Positions 38,054 through 59,185 are shown, numbered from the stretch's first letter. The stretch: 64,000 nt of DNA from Niveibacterium sp. SC-1 (GCF_038235435.1 NZ_CP151275.1:3968001-4032000), one strand, 5' to 3'. Notes: generated from the letters alone by a model not told the origin. Numbers and translations are program-made.

Positions 38054-38878
38054 TTAGCGCTTGTGCCGACGCTGGACGATCATCACGTCCGTGCGCTTGT
38101 TGTTGCGCGTACGGTAGCCCTTGGCAGGCGTACCCCACGGGCTCACAGGAACGCGACCTTCACCGGTGCGACCCTCACCACCACCATGCGGGTGATCGAT
38201 CGGGTTCATTGCCACACCGCGGACGGTCGGGCGGATACCGCGCCAGCGCTGGGCGCCGGCCTTGCCGATCTTGCGCAGGCTGTTCTCTTCGTTGCCGACT
38301 TCGCCGATCGTGGCGCGGCATTCGACGTGAACACGGCGGATTTCACCGGAGCGCAGACGGACCTGAGCGTAGGAGCCTTCGCGAGCCAGCAGCTGGACCG
38401 AGGTACCGGCAGCACGGGCCAACTGGGCACCCTTGCCGGGCAGCAGCTCGATACAGTGGATCGTCGAACCAACCGGAATATTGCGGATCGGCAGGGTGTT
38501 GCCCGGCTTGATCGGCGCTTCCGAACCGGAGACGACCTGCGCGCCCACTTCCAGACCGCGCGGGGCGATGATGTAGCGACGCTCGCCGTCGGCGTAGCAC
38601 AACAGGGCGATGTGCGCCGTGCGGTTCGGGTCGTATTCGATACGTTCGACCTTCGCGACGATGCCGTCCTTGTTGCGCTTGAAGTCGACCACCCGGTAGT
38701 GCTGCTTGTGACCGCCGCCTTGATGGCGAACCGTCACGCGACCGTGGGCGTTACGACCAGCGTTCTTCGACTGCTTCTCGACCAGACCAGCAAAGGGCTT
38801 GCCCTTGTGCAGGTTGGGATTGACCACCTTGACCAGGCCGCGACGGCCTGCGGAGGTCGGCTTAACCTTGACCAACAT
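38054..38878 (-). CDS. rplB: 50S ribosomal protein L2
   Basis: This 274-residue protein is needed for subunit joining and peptidyl transfer. It has the KOW/OB domains ([20 protein letters not shown]) and the C-terminal signature [20 protein letters not shown] containing the conserved His. Its ATG overlaps the rplW stop. Confidence 0.97.
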   Translation of the reverse strand: MLVKVKPTSAGRRGLVKVVNPNLHKGKPFAGLVEKQSKNAGRNAHGRVTVRHQGGGHKQHYRVVDFKRNKDGIVAKVERIEYDPNRTAHIALLCYADGERRYIIAPRGLEVGAQVVSGSEAPIKPGNTLPIRNIPVGSTIHCIELLPGKGAQLARAAGTSVQLLAREGSYAQVRLRSGEIRRVHVECRATIGEVGNEENSLRKIGKAGAQRWRGIRPTVRGVAMNPIDHPHGGGEGRTGEGRVPVSPWGTPAKGYRTRNNKRTDVMIVQRRHKR

Positions 38879-39186
38879 TACGCGGCCCCTCCTTCAACAA
38901 AGTTGATCTCCTGGCCGGGCTTGAGGCAGACGAAAGCCTTCTTCCAACCCTTGCGGCGACCCGTGATCCGGCCAGCACGCTTGACCTTGCCCTTGACGTT
39001 GGCCACTTGCACAGACTCAACCCGCACCTTGAACAGCAGTTCAACGGCAGCCTTGATTTCCGGCTTCGAGGCGTCGGAGGCGACGCGGAAAATCACTTGC
39101 TCGTGCTTGTCCGCCACGTAGGTCGCCTTTTCGGAGATCTGCGGCGCGAGCAGCACTTGATAAAGACGCTCTTGAGAGAAGCTCAT
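38878..39186 (-). CDS. rplW: 50S ribosomal protein L23
   Basis: This 102-residue exit-tunnel protein is the docking site for SRP and trigger factor. It has [20 protein letters not shown] and the C-terminal [23 protein letters not shown] at 39192 is in frame, but the ATG at 39186 forms an ATGA overlap with the rplD stop and is preferred. Confidence 0.96.
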   Translation of the reverse strand: MSFSQERLYQVLLAPQISEKATYVADKHEQVIFRVASDASKPEIKAAVELLFKVRVESVQVANVKGKVKRAGRITGRRKGWKKAFVCLKPGQEINFVEGGAA

Positions 39187-39803
39187 TGCCACATCTCCTC
39201 CATCTTCGCGACCGCAGCCTTGGTGACGACCACCTTGGCGAAACCGATCAGCGAAACCGGATCAGCCTCGTGCGCTTCGAGCACGAGCACGTCATGCAGA
39301 TTGCGCGAGGACAGCAACAGGTTTTCGTCGAGCGAGTCGGTAATGACGAGCACCGAATCCAGACCCATACCCTTGAGCTTGCTCACCAGGAGCTTGGTCT
39401 TCGGAGCCTCGACGGCAAAACCCTCCACCACAACCAGACGCTCTTCGCGGGCCAGCTGCGAGAGGATCGTCGCCATGCCGGCGCGATACATCTTGCGGTT
39501 GACCTTCTGGCTGAAGTTCTCGTCGGGCTTGTTCGGGAAGGTGCGACCACCCCCACGCCACAGCGGCGAACCCGTGGAACCGGCGCGAGCACGGCCCGTA
39601 CCCTTTTGGCGCCACGGCTTGGTGGTGGTGTGACGCACTTCAGCGCGCGTCTTCTGCGCACGGTCACCCGAGCGCGCGTTGGCCTGGAAGGCCACCACGA
39701 GCTGGTGCACCAGCGCTTCGTTGTATTCGCGACCAAACAGCGCATCGGAAGCCTGCACGGTGGCAGACGCCTGGCCTTGGTCGTTGATCAGCTTAAGTTC
39801 CAT
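39183..39803 (-). CDS. rplD: 50S ribosomal protein L4
   Basis: This 206-residue protein has the tunnel loop ([20 protein letters not shown]) and the family C-terminal region. In E. coli L4 also represses the S10 operon through the leader; a structured leader exists here, but before rplC rather than before rpsJ. Confidence 0.97.
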   Translation of the reverse strand: MELKLINDQGQASATVQASDALFGREYNEALVHQLVVAFQANARSGDRAQKTRAEVRHTTTKPWRQKGTGRARAGSTGSPLWRGGGRTFPNKPDENFSQKVNRKMYRAGMATILSQLAREERLVVVEGFAVEAPKTKLLVSKLKGMGLDSVLVITDSLDENLLLSSRNLHDVLVLEAHEADPVSLIGFAKVVVTKAAVAKMEEMWQ

Positions 39804-39814
39804 TTCGCCCCCGC

Positions 39815-40450
39815 TCAGCTCTTGACCGCCGGACGGACGACCACGTCGCCACCGTCGTGACCGGGCACAGCACCCTTGACGAGCAGCAGACCGCGCTCGA
39901 CGTCCACGCGAACCACTTCGAGGTTCTGCACCGTCGTGTTCGCGGCACCGAGGTGACCAGTCATGCGCTTACCCGGGAACACACGACCCGGATCCTGCGC
40001 CATACCGATGGAACCCGGCACATTGTGGCTGCGCGAGTTACCGTGCGTGGCACGGTTGGACGAGAAGTTGTGGCGTTTGATCGTGCCGGCATAGCCCTTA
40101 CCCAGGGACACGCCCGACACATCCACCTTCTGACCGACCGCAAAGATTTCGACGCTGATGACATCGCCCGGCTTGTAACCAGCCGGAGCGCCATCGACGC
40201 GGAATTCCTTGAGGACGTGACCGGCTTCTACGCCAGCCTTGGCAAAGTGCCCTGCGGAAGCTTTGTTCACGCGTACGGCACGACGCTTGCCAAACGTCAC
40301 CTGAATCGCGGCATAGCCGTCGACATCAGGCGTCTTGATCTGGGTCACGCGGTTATTCGACACGTCAAGCACCGTCACGGGGATGGACTGACCATCCTCT
40401 GCAAAGATGCGAGTCATGCCGACCTTGCGACCAACAAGGCCTAGACTCAT
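39815..40450 (-). CDS. rplC: 50S ribosomal protein L3
   Basis: This 211-residue protein begins [20 protein letters not shown] and has the L3 central extension ([40 protein letters not shown]). It has an AGGAG site 6-7 bases upstream. It follows the promoter and hairpin leader at 40465-40559. Confidence 0.97.
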   Translation of the reverse strand: MSLGLVGRKVGMTRIFAEDGQSIPVTVLDVSNNRVTQIKTPDVDGYAAIQVTFGKRRAVRVNKASAGHFAKAGVEAGHVLKEFRVDGAPAGYKPGDVISVEIFAVGQKVDVSGVSLGKGYAGTIKRHNFSSNRATHGNSRSHNVPGSIGMAQDPGRVFPGKRMTGHLGAANTTVQNLEVVRVDVERGLLLVKGAVPGHDGGDVVVRPAVKS

Positions 40451-40464
40451 GTTGTTCTCCTGAA

Positions 40465-40486
40465 ACCCGGCTTCGATTGGCCGGGT
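40465..40486 (-). promoter_or_regulatory. second hairpin of the rplC leader
   Basis: A 7-base perfect stem (40465-40471 with 40480-40486) with an 8-base loop lies just before the rplC ribosome site. It may regulate rplC translation or be part of a ribosomal-protein-binding leader. Confidence 0.4.
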
Positions 40487-40502
40487 CGCTATAAACGGAA
40501 AA

Positions 40503-40522
40503 TCCGCAGCCGTAGCTGCGGA
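40503..40522 (-). terminator. terminator-like hairpin between rpsJ and rplC
   Basis: An 8-base perfect stem with a 4-base loop (40503-40510 with 40515-40522) is followed on the minus strand by TTTTCC. It begins at about the expected start of the promoter just upstream. It can act as an attenuator or end part of the transcripts coming from rpsJ. Confidence 0.5.
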
Positions 40523-40529
40523 GCCCGCT

Positions 40530-40559
40530 ATTCTAAACGAAACGCTACCTGCAATGCAA
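40530..40559 (-). promoter_or_regulatory. promoter before rplC
   Basis: On the minus strand TTGCAT (40554-40559) and TAGAAT (40530-40535) are 18 bases apart, directly after the rpsJ stop. This suggests that L3 and downstream genes get their own transcription. Confidence 0.55.
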
Positions 40560-40566
40560 GTGGCGA

Positions 40567-40878
40567 TTATTGAAGCTTGATTTCGACGTCCACGCCGGCC
40601 GGCAGGTCCAGCTTCATCAGCGCATCAACCGTCTTGTCGGTCGGGTCGATGATGTCCATCAGGCGCTGGTGGGTGCGGATTTCGAACTGGTCACGCGACG
40701 TCTTGTTGACGTGCGGCGAACGCAGCAGGTTGTAGCGTTCGATACGCGTGGGCAGCGGAACCGGACCACGGACCACGGCGCCAGTGCGCTTGGCGGTATC
40801 GACGATTTCCTGCGCCGACTGGTCGATCAGGCGATAGTCGAAAGCCTTGAGGCGGATGCGAATCTTCTGGTTTTGCAT
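40567..40878 (-). CDS. rpsJ: 30S ribosomal protein S10
   Basis: This 103-residue protein, also the antitermination factor NusE, has [20 protein letters not shown] and the signature [20 protein letters not shown]. It lies 70 bases after tuf copy 1, so it is attached to the str operon here, and is separated from rplC by a promoter. Confidence 0.97.
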   Translation of the reverse strand: MQNQKIRIRLKAFDYRLIDQSAQEIVDTAKRTGAVVRGPVPLPTRIERYNLLRSPHVNKTSRDQFEIRTHQRLMDIIDPTDKTVDALMKLDLPAGVDVEIKLQ

Positions 40879-40948
40879 GATGCTTTCCTAAAGAGCACAA
40901 AGAGCGAAAGGCTCCGACGCCACCGGGGCGCCGGAGCCCACTTCTGTA

Positions 40949-42139
<1,191 letters not shown>

Positions 42140-42165
42140 TTGCTCAGTTCCTCAAAAGATCGAAA

Positions 42166-44256
42166 TTACTTCTTGTTGATGATGGCTTCGGCGACGTTAC
42201 GCGGCGCCTCAGTGTAGTGCTTGAACTCCATCGAGTACGTTGCGCGCCCCTGAGTAAGCGAACGCAGCGTCGTCGAATAGCCGAACATTTCGGCAAGCGG
42301 CACTTCGCACTTGATCGCCTTCATGCCGGCGATGTCGTCCATCCCCTGCACGATACCGCGGCGGCCGGAAAGATCACCCATGACGTTGCCCATGAACTCT
42401 TCCGGCGTTTCGACTTCAACCGCCATCATCGGTTCGAGCAGCACCGGGCTCGCCTTGCGCATGCCGTCCTTGAACGCCATCGAGGCAGCCATGCGGAACG
42501 CATTTTCGTTCGAGTCCACATCGTGGTACGAACCGAAGTGCAGCGTGACCTTTACGTCGACAATCGGGAAACCGGCGAGCACGCCGTTCGGCAGGGTTTC
42601 CTGCAGGCCCTTGTCGACCGCGGGGATGTACTCGCGCGGCACCACACCACCCTTGATCGCATCGACGAACTGGTAGCCCTTGCCGGCTTCGTTCGGCTCG
42701 ACCTTAAGCACCACGTGGCCGTACTGACCGCGACCGCCGGACTGCTTGACGAACTTGCCTTCGGCGTTCTCGACGGTGCCGCGAATGGTTTCACGATAGG
42801 CCACCTGCGGTGCGCCCACGTTCGCCTCCACACCGAATTCGCGCCGCATGCGGTCCACAATGATTTCCAGGTGCAGTTCACCCATACCGGAAATGATGGT
42901 CTGACCCGACTCTTCATCGGTACGCACGCGGAAAGAAGGATCTTCCTTGGCGAGACGATTCAGTGCCACGCCCATCTTTTCCTGGTCAGCCTTGGTTTTC
43001 GGCTCGACGGCAACGTGAATCACCGGCTCCGGGAACACCATGCGCTCGAGCACCATCGGAGCATCGAGATCGCACAGGGTTTCACCGGTGGTGACTTCCT
43101 TCAGGCCGATCGCGGCGGCGATGTCGCCCGCACACACCTCATCGATTTCGATACGGTCGTTGGCGTGCATCTGCACGATACGACCGATACGCTCCTTCTT
43201 GCCCTTTACCGAGTTCAACACCGAGTCGCCCGACTTCACCACACCGGAATAGACGCGGAAGAAGGTCAGTTGGCCAACGTACGGATCGTTCATCAGCTTG
43301 AAGGCCAGCGCGGAAAACTTCTCTTCGTCCGAGGCGTGACGCACAGCCGGCTTGCCGTCCGACTCACCGGTAACCGGCGGAATGTCGACCGGCGAGGGCA
43401 GCAGTTCGATCACAGCGTCGAGCATGCGTTGCACGCCCTTGTTCTTGAACGCGGAGCCGCACAGCATCGGCTGGATCTCGCCCTTGATGGTGCGTTCGCG
43501 CAGGCCCTTGACGATATCGGCCTCGCTGAGCTCACCTTCTTCAAGGTACTTGTTCATCAGGTCTTCGGACGACTCGGCGGCCGCCTCGACCATCTTCTCG
43601 CGCCATTCTTCGGCGACGGACACCAGCTCGGCCGGGATCTCGGCGTAGTCGAACTTCATGCCTTGCGAGGCCTCATCCCACAGGATGGCCTTCATCTTGA
43701 CCAGGTCGACGACACCGGTGAAGGAGTCTTCGGCGCCGATCGGCACTACCACCGGCACCGGGTTCGCACGCAGGCGCGACTTCATCTGCTCGACCACGCG
43801 GAAGAAGTTGGCACCTTGGCGGTCCATCTTGTTCACGAAGGCCAGACGCGGCACTTTGTACTTGTTCGCCTGACGCCAGACGGTTTCGGATTGCGGCTGA
43901 ACGCCACCCACCGCGCAGTACACCATCACCGCGCCGTCGAGCACGCGCATGGAGCGCTCCACCTCGATGGTGAAGTCCACGTGGCCCGGGGTGTCAATGA
44001 TGTTGAAGCGGTGTTCTTCGAACTGCAGGCCCATGCCCTTCCAGAAGCACGTAGTCGCAGCGGAGGTGATCGTGATGCCACGCTCCTGCTCCTGCTCCAT
44101 CCAGTCCATGGTTGCGGCACCATCGTGCACTTCACCGATCTTGTGGTTCACACCGGTGTAGAACAGGATGCGCTCGGTCGTGGTGGTCTTGCCGGCGTCG
44201 ATGTGAGCCGAGATACCAATATTGCGATAGCGCTCGATCGGGGTTTTGCGTGCCAC
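42166..44256 (-). CDS. fusA: elongation factor G
   Basis: This 696-residue GTPase drives translocation. The G1 box [15 protein letters not shown] is at about 18-32, followed by [22 protein letters not shown] and [10 protein letters not shown]; domains II-V follow with [20 protein letters not shown] and [19 protein letters not shown]. It is the standard str-operon copy. Confidence 0.98.
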   Translation of the reverse strand: MARKTPIERYRNIGISAHIDAGKTTTTERILFYTGVNHKIGEVHDGAATMDWMEQEQERGITITSAATTCFWKGMGLQFEEHRFNIIDTPGHVDFTIEVERSMRVLDGAVMVYCAVGGVQPQSETVWRQANKYKVPRLAFVNKMDRQGANFFRVVEQMKSRLRANPVPVVVPIGAEDSFTGVVDLVKMKAILWDEASQGMKFDYAEIPAELVSVAEEWREKMVEAAAESSEDLMNKYLEEGELSEADIVKGLRERTIKGEIQPMLCGSAFKNKGVQRMLDAVIELLPSPVDIPPVTGESDGKPAVRHASDEEKFSALAFKLMNDPYVGQLTFFRVYSGVVKSGDSVLNSVKGKKERIGRIVQMHANDRIEIDEVCAGDIAAAIGLKEVTTGETLCDLDAPMVLERMVFPEPVIHVAVEPKTKADQEKMGVALNRLAKEDPSFRVRTDEESGQTIISGMGELHLEIIVDRMRREFGVEANVGAPQVAYRETIRGTVENAEGKFVKQSGGRGQYGHVVLKVEPNEAGKGYQFVDAIKGGVVPREYIPAVDKGLQETLPNGVLAGFPIVDVKVTLHFGSYHDVDSNENAFRMAASMAFKDGMRKASPVLLEPMMAVEVETPEEFMGNVMGDLSGRRGIVQGMDDIAGMKAIKCEVPLAEMFGYSTTLRSLTQGRATYSMEFKHYTEAPRNVAEAIINKK

Positions 44257-44280
44257 GGTAGTACCTCTACCTAAACAAAT

Positions 44281-44300
44281 GTCCGCACAGCGATGCGGAC
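44281..44300 (-). repeat. short hairpin upstream of fusA
   Basis: A 7-base inverted repeat with a 6-base loop lies 24 bases before the fusA ATG, downstream of the terminator-like hairpin. It may expose or hide the ribosome site. Confidence 0.4.
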
Positions 44301-44324
44301 AAGGATTGATTCAGCGTCAGCCTG

Positions 44325-44355
44325 AAAAACAGTCGAGCCCTTTGCAGGGCCCGAC
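44325..44355 (-). terminator. terminator-like hairpin between rpsG and fusA
   Basis: A 10-pair stem (44332-44341 with 44346-44355, one G-T pair) and 4-base loop are followed on the minus strand by CTGTTTTTC. It should terminate a part of the transcripts and lower fusA-tuf relative to rpsL-rpsG, or act as an attenuator. Confidence 0.6.
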
Positions 44356-44375
44356 AAGTTCTTCGTGCCTCGGGA

Positions 44376-44855
<480 letters not shown>

Positions 44856-44879
44856 CTACTGATTCGATGACGGTTGGTA

Positions 44880-45257
44880 TCAGGACTTCTTCGGACGCTT
44901 GGCGCCGTACTTCGAGCGCGACTGCTTCCGGTCCTTGACGCCCTGGAGGTCGAGCGAACCACGCACGATGTGGTAACGCACACCGGGAAGGTCCTTCACA
45001 CGACCACCGCGGATCAGCACAACCGAGTGCTCTTGCAGGTTGTGGCCTTCACCGCCGATGTAGGAGATGACTTCGAAGCCGTTGGTCAGACGAACCTTGG
45101 CGACCTTACGGAGCGCGGAGTTCGGCTTCTTCGGCGTCGTGGTGTAAACACGGGTGCACACGCCACGCTTTTGCGGGCAGGCTTCCAGCGCGGGAACCTT
45201 GCTCTTGGTTTCCTGCGCCTGACGTCCTTGACGGACGAGCTGGTTGATAGTCGGCAT
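44880..45257 (-). CDS. rpsL: 30S ribosomal protein S12
   Basis: This 125-residue decoding-centre protein starts [20 protein letters not shown]. The two lysines that determine streptomycin response in other bacteria are present (in [11 protein letters not shown] and [11 protein letters not shown]), so it is wild-type at those positions. The ATG at 45257 is chosen over an upstream frame to 45311. It heads the str operon. Confidence 0.97.
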   Translation of the reverse strand: MPTINQLVRQGRQAQETKSKVPALEACPQKRGVCTRVYTTTPKKPNSALRKVAKVRLTNGFEVISYIGGEGHNLQEHSVVLIRGGRVKDLPGVRYHIVRGSLDLQGVKDRKQSRSKYGAKRPKKS

Positions 45258-45308
45258 TAGCTTTCCTGGATCGCACCACCGGCACGCGAGACGTGCTTGG
45301 GCCGCAAT

Positions 45309-45339
45309 CAAAAAACGGACCGGCCGAAGGGGCCGGTCC
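45309..45339 (-). terminator. strong terminator between rpoC and rpsL
   Basis: A 9-base perfect stem (45317-45325 with 45331-45339) with a 5-base loop is followed by TTTTTT on the minus strand. It ends rpoBC, but it also lies downstream of the rpsL promoter at 45358-45387, so it must be read through or regulated. Confidence 0.82.
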
Positions 45340-45357
45340 TCTTTACAAAGAGGCGGG

Positions 45358-45387
45358 ATTTTATGGGATCCCGCCCCGTGTCGTCAA
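45358..45387 (-). promoter_or_regulatory. candidate str operon promoter overlapped by an inverted repeat
   Basis: On the minus strand TTGACG (45382-45387) and TAAAAT (45358-45363) are 18 bases apart, 14 bases after the rpoC stop. A perfect 8-base inverted repeat (45352-45359 with 45368-45375) straddles the -10 box. Confidence 0.55.
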
Positions 45388-45400
45388 GGCGAGGGCCTTT

Positions 45401-49615
<4,215 letters not shown>

Positions 49616-49652
49616 ATGTCTCTCCTAACTTGCGACTGAGACGCGCAGCGTC

Positions 49653-53786
<4,134 letters not shown>

Positions 53787-54096
53787 GAGTTCTCCGGTAA
53801 GCGAAGGGCACGGGCACACGGACGCTGCGGTTCCCCCGGAAACCGGAACGTCCGATCAATAGCCTCGACTGGCGAAACGGACTTGGTGGCTGGCCTCTAC
53901 CAGCCTCTGGCGGACGACGGGAGCAGTGGGCTGGGCGCCCCGGCGGGACTCCCGTCCGACCATGTCCTGTCTTCTGCAGTCGATTCAGAAGACAAAGAAA
54001 ACACGCGCTCTCACGTGGGTTTTCTTTGTGCTCTGAAAAAGCACAAAAGGCTGGAGGCGCTTTTCGGCGCTTCCAGCCCCGTACGGCAAAGGTCGA
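53787..54096 (-). promoter_or_regulatory. structured rplL-rpoB intercistronic region
   Basis: This 310-base gap has no gene. It holds three hairpins: a terminator-like one after rplL (54049-54078), one with 10-base arms (53992-54001 with 54020-54029) and one with 8-base arms (53916-53923 with 53949-53956). In E. coli the same gap contains an attenuator and an RNase III site that set the L7/L12 to RNA polymerase ratio; the layout here fits the same job. Confidence 0.65.
54036..54078 (-). terminator. attenuator-type terminator after rplL
   Basis: A GC-rich stem of about 12 pairs with one wobble (54049-54060 with 54067-54078) is followed on the minus strand by TTTTGTGCTTTTT. It lies 19 bases after the rplL stop and should end most rplKAJL transcripts, with part reading into rpoBC. 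Confidence 0.7.
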
Positions 54097-54471
54097 TTAC
54101 TTGACTTCGACCTTGGCGCCCGCGTCTTCGAGTTGCTTCTTGAGCGCTTCGGCGTCGGCCTTGGAGATCGCTTCCTTGACGGGCTTCGGAGCGCCGTCAA
54201 CGAGGTCCTTGGCTTCCTTCAGGCCCAGGCCGGTAACGGCGCGGACCACCTTGATGACTTCAACCTTCTTGTCGCCGGCGGCCGTCAGGACGACGGTGAA
54301 CTCGGTCTGCTCTTCCACCGCGGCGGCGGCAGCGCCAGCGCCCGGAGCGGCCACGGCCATCGAGGCAGCGGAAACGCCGAACTTCTCTTCGAACGCCTTC
54401 ACCAGGTCGTTCAGGTCCATCACCGTCATCGCGCCGACGGCTTCGAGGATGTCTTCTTTGCTGATTGCCAT
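54097..54471 (-). CDS. rplL: 50S ribosomal protein L7/L12
   Basis: This 124-residue stalk protein recruits translation GTPases. It begins [20 protein letters not shown], has an Ala/Gly-rich hinge ([17 protein letters not shown]) and the C-terminal domain with [20 protein letters not shown]. The ATG at 54471 is used instead of 54486. Confidence 0.97.
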   Translation of the reverse strand: MAISKEDILEAVGAMTVMDLNDLVKAFEEKFGVSAASMAVAAPGAGAAAAAVEEQTEFTVVLTAAGDKKVEVIKVVRAVTGLGLKEAKDLVDGAPKPVKEAISKADAEALKKQLEDAGAKVEVK

Positions 54472-54513
54472 GTCAATGGACTCCAAATCGTAATTTCGTC
54501 AGAGGCTGTCGGC

Positions 54514-55011
54514 TCAGGCCGCAGCTTCCTCTTGTTTCTTGGCGAGTGCTGCCAGCGCGCCGGCGAAGCCGGAAACAGGCGCTTGCATGACACCCAGAAG
54601 CTTGGCCAGCAGTTCTTCGCGGCTGGGGATCGAGGCCAGCGCTTGCACGCCACCCTTGTCGAGCACCTTGCCGGCGTACGAACCCGCCTTGAGCTTGAGC
54701 TTGTCGTTGGTCTTGGCGAAATCGCTCAGCACCTTCGCAGCAGCAACCGGATCCGCAGACATGCTGTACAGCAGCGGACCGGACATCTGCTCGGCGAGGC
54801 CGGCGAACGCGGTGTCAGCCACCGCACGACGCGCCAGGGTGTTCTTCAGCACACGCAGGTAAACGCCAGCATCGCGGGCCTTAGCACGCAGCACGGTGAG
54901 GTCGCCGACCTCAATGCCACTGTACTCCGCCACCACGATAGTCTGGGCGTTAGCAACCTGTGCCGACACCTCAGCAACGACGGCCTTCTTGTCGTCGAGA
55001 TTCAGACCCAT
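54514..55011 (-). CDS. rplJ: 50S ribosomal protein L10
   Basis: This 165-residue stalk base protein begins [20 protein letters not shown] and has the family stretch [21 protein letters not shown]10 with L12 binds its own leader to repress translation; a matching leader lies upstream. An AGGAGG site (AGGAGGAAAG) precedes the ATG. Confidence 0.97.
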   Translation of the reverse strand: MGLNLDDKKAVVAEVSAQVANAQTIVVAEYSGIEVGDLTVLRAKARDAGVYLRVLKNTLARRAVADTAFAGLAEQMSGPLLYSMSADPVAAAKVLSDFAKTNDKLKLKAGSYAGKVLDKGGVQALASIPSREELLAKLLGVMQAPVSGFAGALAALAKKQEEAAA

Positions 55012-55204
55012 GTGGTCTTTCCTCCTATCTAGTCATCATGCGGTGGATCGCTCCACCGCCCCTAACGGCGACCTCGATCAGGAGACAACCGGCTGACGGA
55101 TCAACCGGCCAAAAATCCTGTTCTGGATACACCGTCTGCGCCGGCCGCTTGCGCGATTAAGTTCTTGGGCTCGCACCTTCGAACACCTGCGGTCTTTGAC
55201 GATT
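55012..55204 (-). promoter_or_regulatory. L10 leader of rplJ
   Basis: The minus strand shows the conserved L10 leader elements: AAAGACCGCAGG (55186-55197), CTTAAT and CGCAGACGGTG (55130-55140), the kink-turn-type site bound by the L10-L12 complex. The distal part has a stem just before the ribosome site (GGTGGAGCGATCCACC near 55050-55065). This is the autoregulatory region of rplJL. Confidence 0.75.
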
Positions 55205-55231
55205 CGGAGCAACGCTCAAACCGTTGCTCCG
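55205..55231 (-). terminator. hairpin after rplA
   Basis: A perfect 10-base stem (55205-55214 with 55222-55231) with a 7-base loop lies 24 bases after the rplA stop and just before the L10 leader core. No T-run follows, so it may be a processing site or partial terminator. Confidence 0.5.
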
Positions 55232-55254
55232 ACCCAAAGTTCCTTGTTGCCCGC

Positions 55255-55959
55255 TTAAGCTGCGGGCGCGCTCACGCTGGCCGCTTCGACGCGCACACCA
55301 CCACCCATGGTGCTGGACACGGCGACCTTGCGGATGTACTGGCCCTTGACCGCGGCCGGCTTGGCCTTGACCAGGGCTTCGATCAGCGCGCCGACGTTCT
55401 GCTGCAGCGCTTTGACCGAGAAGGACGCACGGCCCACGGTCGCGTGGATGATGCCGGCCTTGTCGGTGCGGTACTGAACCTGACCGGCCTTGGCGTTCTT
55501 CACCGCGGTGGTGACGTCCATGGTCACGGTGCCGACCTTCGGGTTCGGCATCAGGCCACGCGGACCGAGGATCTGGCCCAGCGCGCCAACCACGCGCATC
55601 GCGTCCGGAGTCGCGATACACAGATCGAAGTTGATGTTGCCGCCCTTGACCTGTTCGGCCAGGTCGTCGAAACCAACCACATCGGCGCCAGCAGCCTTGG
55701 CCTCTTCAGCCTTGGGACCCTGAGCAAACACGGCGACGCGCACGCTCTTGCCGGTACCGGCGGGCAGCACCACCGAGCCGCGGACCAGCTGGTCCGACTT
55801 CTTGGCGTCGACGCCGAGGTTCACGGCGATGTCGATCGACTCGTCGAACTTGGCGGTCGCACACTCCTTGACCAGCGTCAGCGCGTCGGTCAGGGCGTAG
55901 TTCTTGTTGCGGTCGATCTTGGCACGCAGGGCCTGGATACGCTTGGATTGCTTAGCCAT
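55255..55959 (-). CDS. rplA: 50S ribosomal protein L1
   Basis: This 234-residue L1-stalk protein has [20 protein letters not shown] and the signature [20 protein letters not shown] preceded by GPRGLMPNP. In E. coli L1 represses rplKA by binding near the rplK start. It lies one base after rplK. Confidence 0.97.
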   Translation of the reverse strand: MAKQSKRIQALRAKIDRNKNYALTDALTLVKECATAKFDESIDIAVNLGVDAKKSDQLVRGSVVLPAGTGKSVRVAVFAQGPKAEEAKAAGADVVGFDDLAEQVKGGNINFDLCIATPDAMRVVGALGQILGPRGLMPNPKVGTVTMDVTTAVKNAKAGQVQYRTDKAGIIHATVGRASFSVKALQQNVGALIEALVKAKPAAVKGQYIRKVAVSSTMGGGVRVEAASVSAPAA

Positions 55960-55960
55960 C

Positions 55961-56392
55961 TCACAGGCCCTCCACGGTGATGCCCATGCTGCGGGCCGAA
56001 CCCGCGATGGTGCGCGCGGCCGCTTCGAGGTCGGCTGCGGTCAGATCCTTCATCTTGGCCTTGGCGATTTCTTCGCACTGGGCGCGGGTGATCTTGCCGA
56101 CCTTGTCGGTGTGCGGCTTGGCCGAACCCTTCTGGATGCCGGCGGCCTTCTTGATCAGGATCGTCGCGGGCGGGGTCTTCATCACGAAGGTGAAGGACTT
56201 GTCCGCGAAAGCGGTGATCACGACGGGAATGGGCAGGCCCGGTTCCACGCCTTGGGTCTGCGCGTTGAACGCCTTGCAGAACTCCATGATATTGAGACCG
56301 CGCTGACCGAGGGCCGGACCGATGGGGGGCGACGGATTCGCCTTGCCCGCCGGCACTTGCAGCTTGATGTAGCCGATGATTTTCTTTGCCAT
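55961..56392 (-). CDS. rplK: 50S ribosomal protein L11
   Basis: This 143-residue protein binds the GTPase-associated centre and is needed for RelA activation. It has [20 protein letters not shown] and the C-terminal signature [19 protein letters not shown]. Length is one more than E. coli (142). Confidence 0.97.
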   Translation of the reverse strand: MAKKIIGYIKLQVPAGKANPSPPIGPALGQRGLNIMEFCKAFNAQTQGVEPGLPIPVVITAFADKSFTFVMKTPPATILIKKAAGIQKGSAKPHTDKVGKITRAQCEEIAKAKMKDLTAADLEAAARTIAGSARSMGITVEGL

Positions 56393-56476
56393 GATGGCTC
56401 CTGCTTGGTGAGTGAAAGCGCGCGTTCGGCGGACCTACTTGCGCTCCTCATGTGCCCGGCTTCATGCCACGCACGA

Positions 56477-56495
56477 AACCCGCACGAGGCGGGTT
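56477..56495 (-). terminator. hairpin between nusG and rplK
   Basis: A 7-base perfect stem (56477-56483 with 56489-56495) with a 5-base loop lies 22 bases after the nusG stop. It has no T-run, so its strength is doubtful. No clear rplK promoter hexamers were picked in the 125-base gap. Confidence 0.4.
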
Positions 56496-56517
56496 CCTTA
56501 ATTCATTGCACCGAGAA

Positions 56518-57051
56518 TCAGACCTTTTCGACCTGACCGAACTCGAGCTCCACTGGCGTCGCACGACCAAAAATGGTCACCGACACATGCAGGCGGCTCT
56601 TCTCGTAGTTCACGCTTTCGACCGAACCGTTGAAGTCGGTGAAAGGACCTTCCTTGACGCGTACCAGCTCGCCCACCTCAAACAACACCTTGGGCTTCGG
56701 CTTTTCCACGCCTTCCTGCACCTGCTGCAGGATCTTGTCGACTTCTTTCGCGGAAATCGGGGTCGGCTTGTTGGCCGTACCACCGATGAAGCCCGTCACC
56801 TTCGGGGTGCTTTTCACCAGGTGCCAGGACTCATCGTCCATATCCATTTCAACCAGCACATAGCCCGGGAAGAACTTGCGCTCGGTCGTGACCTTCTGAC
56901 CGTTGCGCATTTCCATCACTTCTTCAACCGGGACCAGGATCTGGCCGAACTTGTCTTGCATGCCTGCACGCGTGATCCGCTCGACCAGCGCACGCTGCAC
57001 CGACTTTTCAAAGCCGGAATAGGCATGAACCACATACCAACGCTTGGTCAT
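56518..57051 (-). CDS. nusG: transcription termination/antitermination protein NusG
   Basis: This 177-residue protein couples RNA polymerase to Rho and to the ribosome through S10. It begins [20 protein letters not shown], has [20 protein letters not shown] in the NGN domain and a C-terminal KOW ([20 protein letters not shown]). Its ATG overlaps the secE stop (ATGA). Confidence 0.97.
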   Translation of the reverse strand: MTKRWYVVHAYSGFEKSVQRALVERITRAGMQDKFGQILVPVEEVMEMRNGQKVTTERKFFPGYVLVEMDMDDESWHLVKSTPKVTGFIGGTANKPTPISAKEVDKILQQVQEGVEKPKPKVLFEVGELVRVKEGPFTDFNGSVESVNYEKSRLHVSVTIFGRATPVELEFGQVEKV

Positions 57052-57401
57052 GAACGCTTCCAGCCGAGAATCAGATCGTAGAGCGCCCATTCGAGCGTCT
57101 TGTCGGTCAGCCAGAGGAACACCGCCATCACAGCCACGAACGCGAATACGATGCCCGTGGTCTGGACAGTTTCCTTCCAGCTCGGCCAGACGACCTTCTT
57201 GGTTTCAGTAACTGCTTCGTTGGCGAACACGGCAAAACGCTGGCCGGGTTCAGTGAACCACGCCACAGCGCCCCCCGCGATCACACCGGCGAGCACTGCG
57301 ACGACGCGCAGCACCATCGCCTGTTCCGCGAGCAGGTAAAAGCCGGCCACGCCAGCAACTACCAGCAGCAGGGCCAGCGCGAACTTGAGTTTGTCGACCA
57401 T
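57048..57401 (-). CDS. secE: protein translocase subunit SecE
   Basis: This 117-residue protein has three membrane helices as in gamma/betaproteobacteria. The conserved cytoplasmic amphipathic helix reads [20 protein letters not shown]. It clamps SecY. It starts 27 bases after tRNA-Trp. Confidence 0.95.
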   Translation of the reverse strand: MVDKLKFALALLLVVAGVAGFYLLAEQAMVLRVVAVLAGVIAGGAVAWFTEPGQRFAVFANEAVTETKKVVWPSWKETVQTTGIVFAFVAVMAVFLWLTDKTLEWALYDLILGWKRS

Positions 57402-57427
57402 GGGTGACGGTTACCCGATAAGCAGTA

Positions 57428-57503
57428 TGGCAGGGGCAGAGGGTCTCGAACCCCCGACCTTCGGTTTTGGAGACCGACGCTCTGCCAATTGAGCTATGCC
57501 CCT
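57428..57503 (-). tRNA. tRNA-Trp (CCA anticodon)
   Basis: The minus strand folds as a cloverleaf of 76 bases including encoded CCA. The acceptor is AGGGGCA/TGCCCCT with G as discriminator, and the anticodon loop CTCCAAA gives anticodon CCA. It lies between tuf copy 2 and secE, the conserved place. Confidence 0.95.
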
Positions 57504-57515
57504 GCGGCAGAGACT

Positions 57516-57539
57516 CGCAAGGCCCCGAAGGGCCTTGCG
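57516..57539 (-). terminator. hairpin between tuf copy 2 and tRNA-Trp
   Basis: A perfect 10-base stem (57516-57525 with 57530-57539) with a CGAA loop (TTCG on the minus-strand transcript) has no T-run. It may end tuf transcripts partly or mark the processing point before tRNA-Trp. Confidence 0.5.
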
Positions 57540-57585
57540 TCCGACCTTCTTCCCACGAAGGGAAGCCGGCCAGTATACAACAGAA

Positions 57586-58776
<1,191 letters not shown>

Positions 58777-58854
58777 ATCACTACCCCAGATGTCGAACAT
58801 AAGCCCGGGTTGCAACAAGACTCTTGCCGCAAGACCGGGCGGAACGAAAACGAA

Positions 58855-58929
<75 letters not shown>

Positions 58930-58944
58930 ACACTGAAACTCTTT

Positions 58945-59018
58945 TGGAGCGGGTGAAGGGAATCGAACCCTCGTCGTAAGCTTGGAAGGCTTCTGCTCTA
59001 CCATTGAGCTACACCCGC
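58945..59018 (-). tRNA. tRNA-Gly (TCC anticodon)
   Basis: A 74-base cloverleaf with encoded CCA has acceptor GCGGGTG/CACCCGC and discriminator T. The anticodon loop CTTCCAA gives TCC. Confidence 0.95.
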
Positions 59019-59083
59019 GGGCCGACGACTTCCGCCGCCAACTTCACCGATCTCCGGCAAAGCGCACTACAAATTCTAAAGCG

Positions 59084-59168
<85 letters not shown>

Positions 59169-59185
59169 CCGGCGCGAAGCCAGTG

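Noticed and set aside
42217..44274. 685-residue plus-strand frame opposite fusA
   Set aside because: It is the antisense shadow of a highly conserved gene in GC-rich DNA; its translation is rich in His, Arg, Leu and Val with no domain pattern.
57516..57539. CRISPR-like or mobile repeat near tuf copy 2
   Set aside because: It is a single hairpin without direct repeats or spacers; no array is present in the window.
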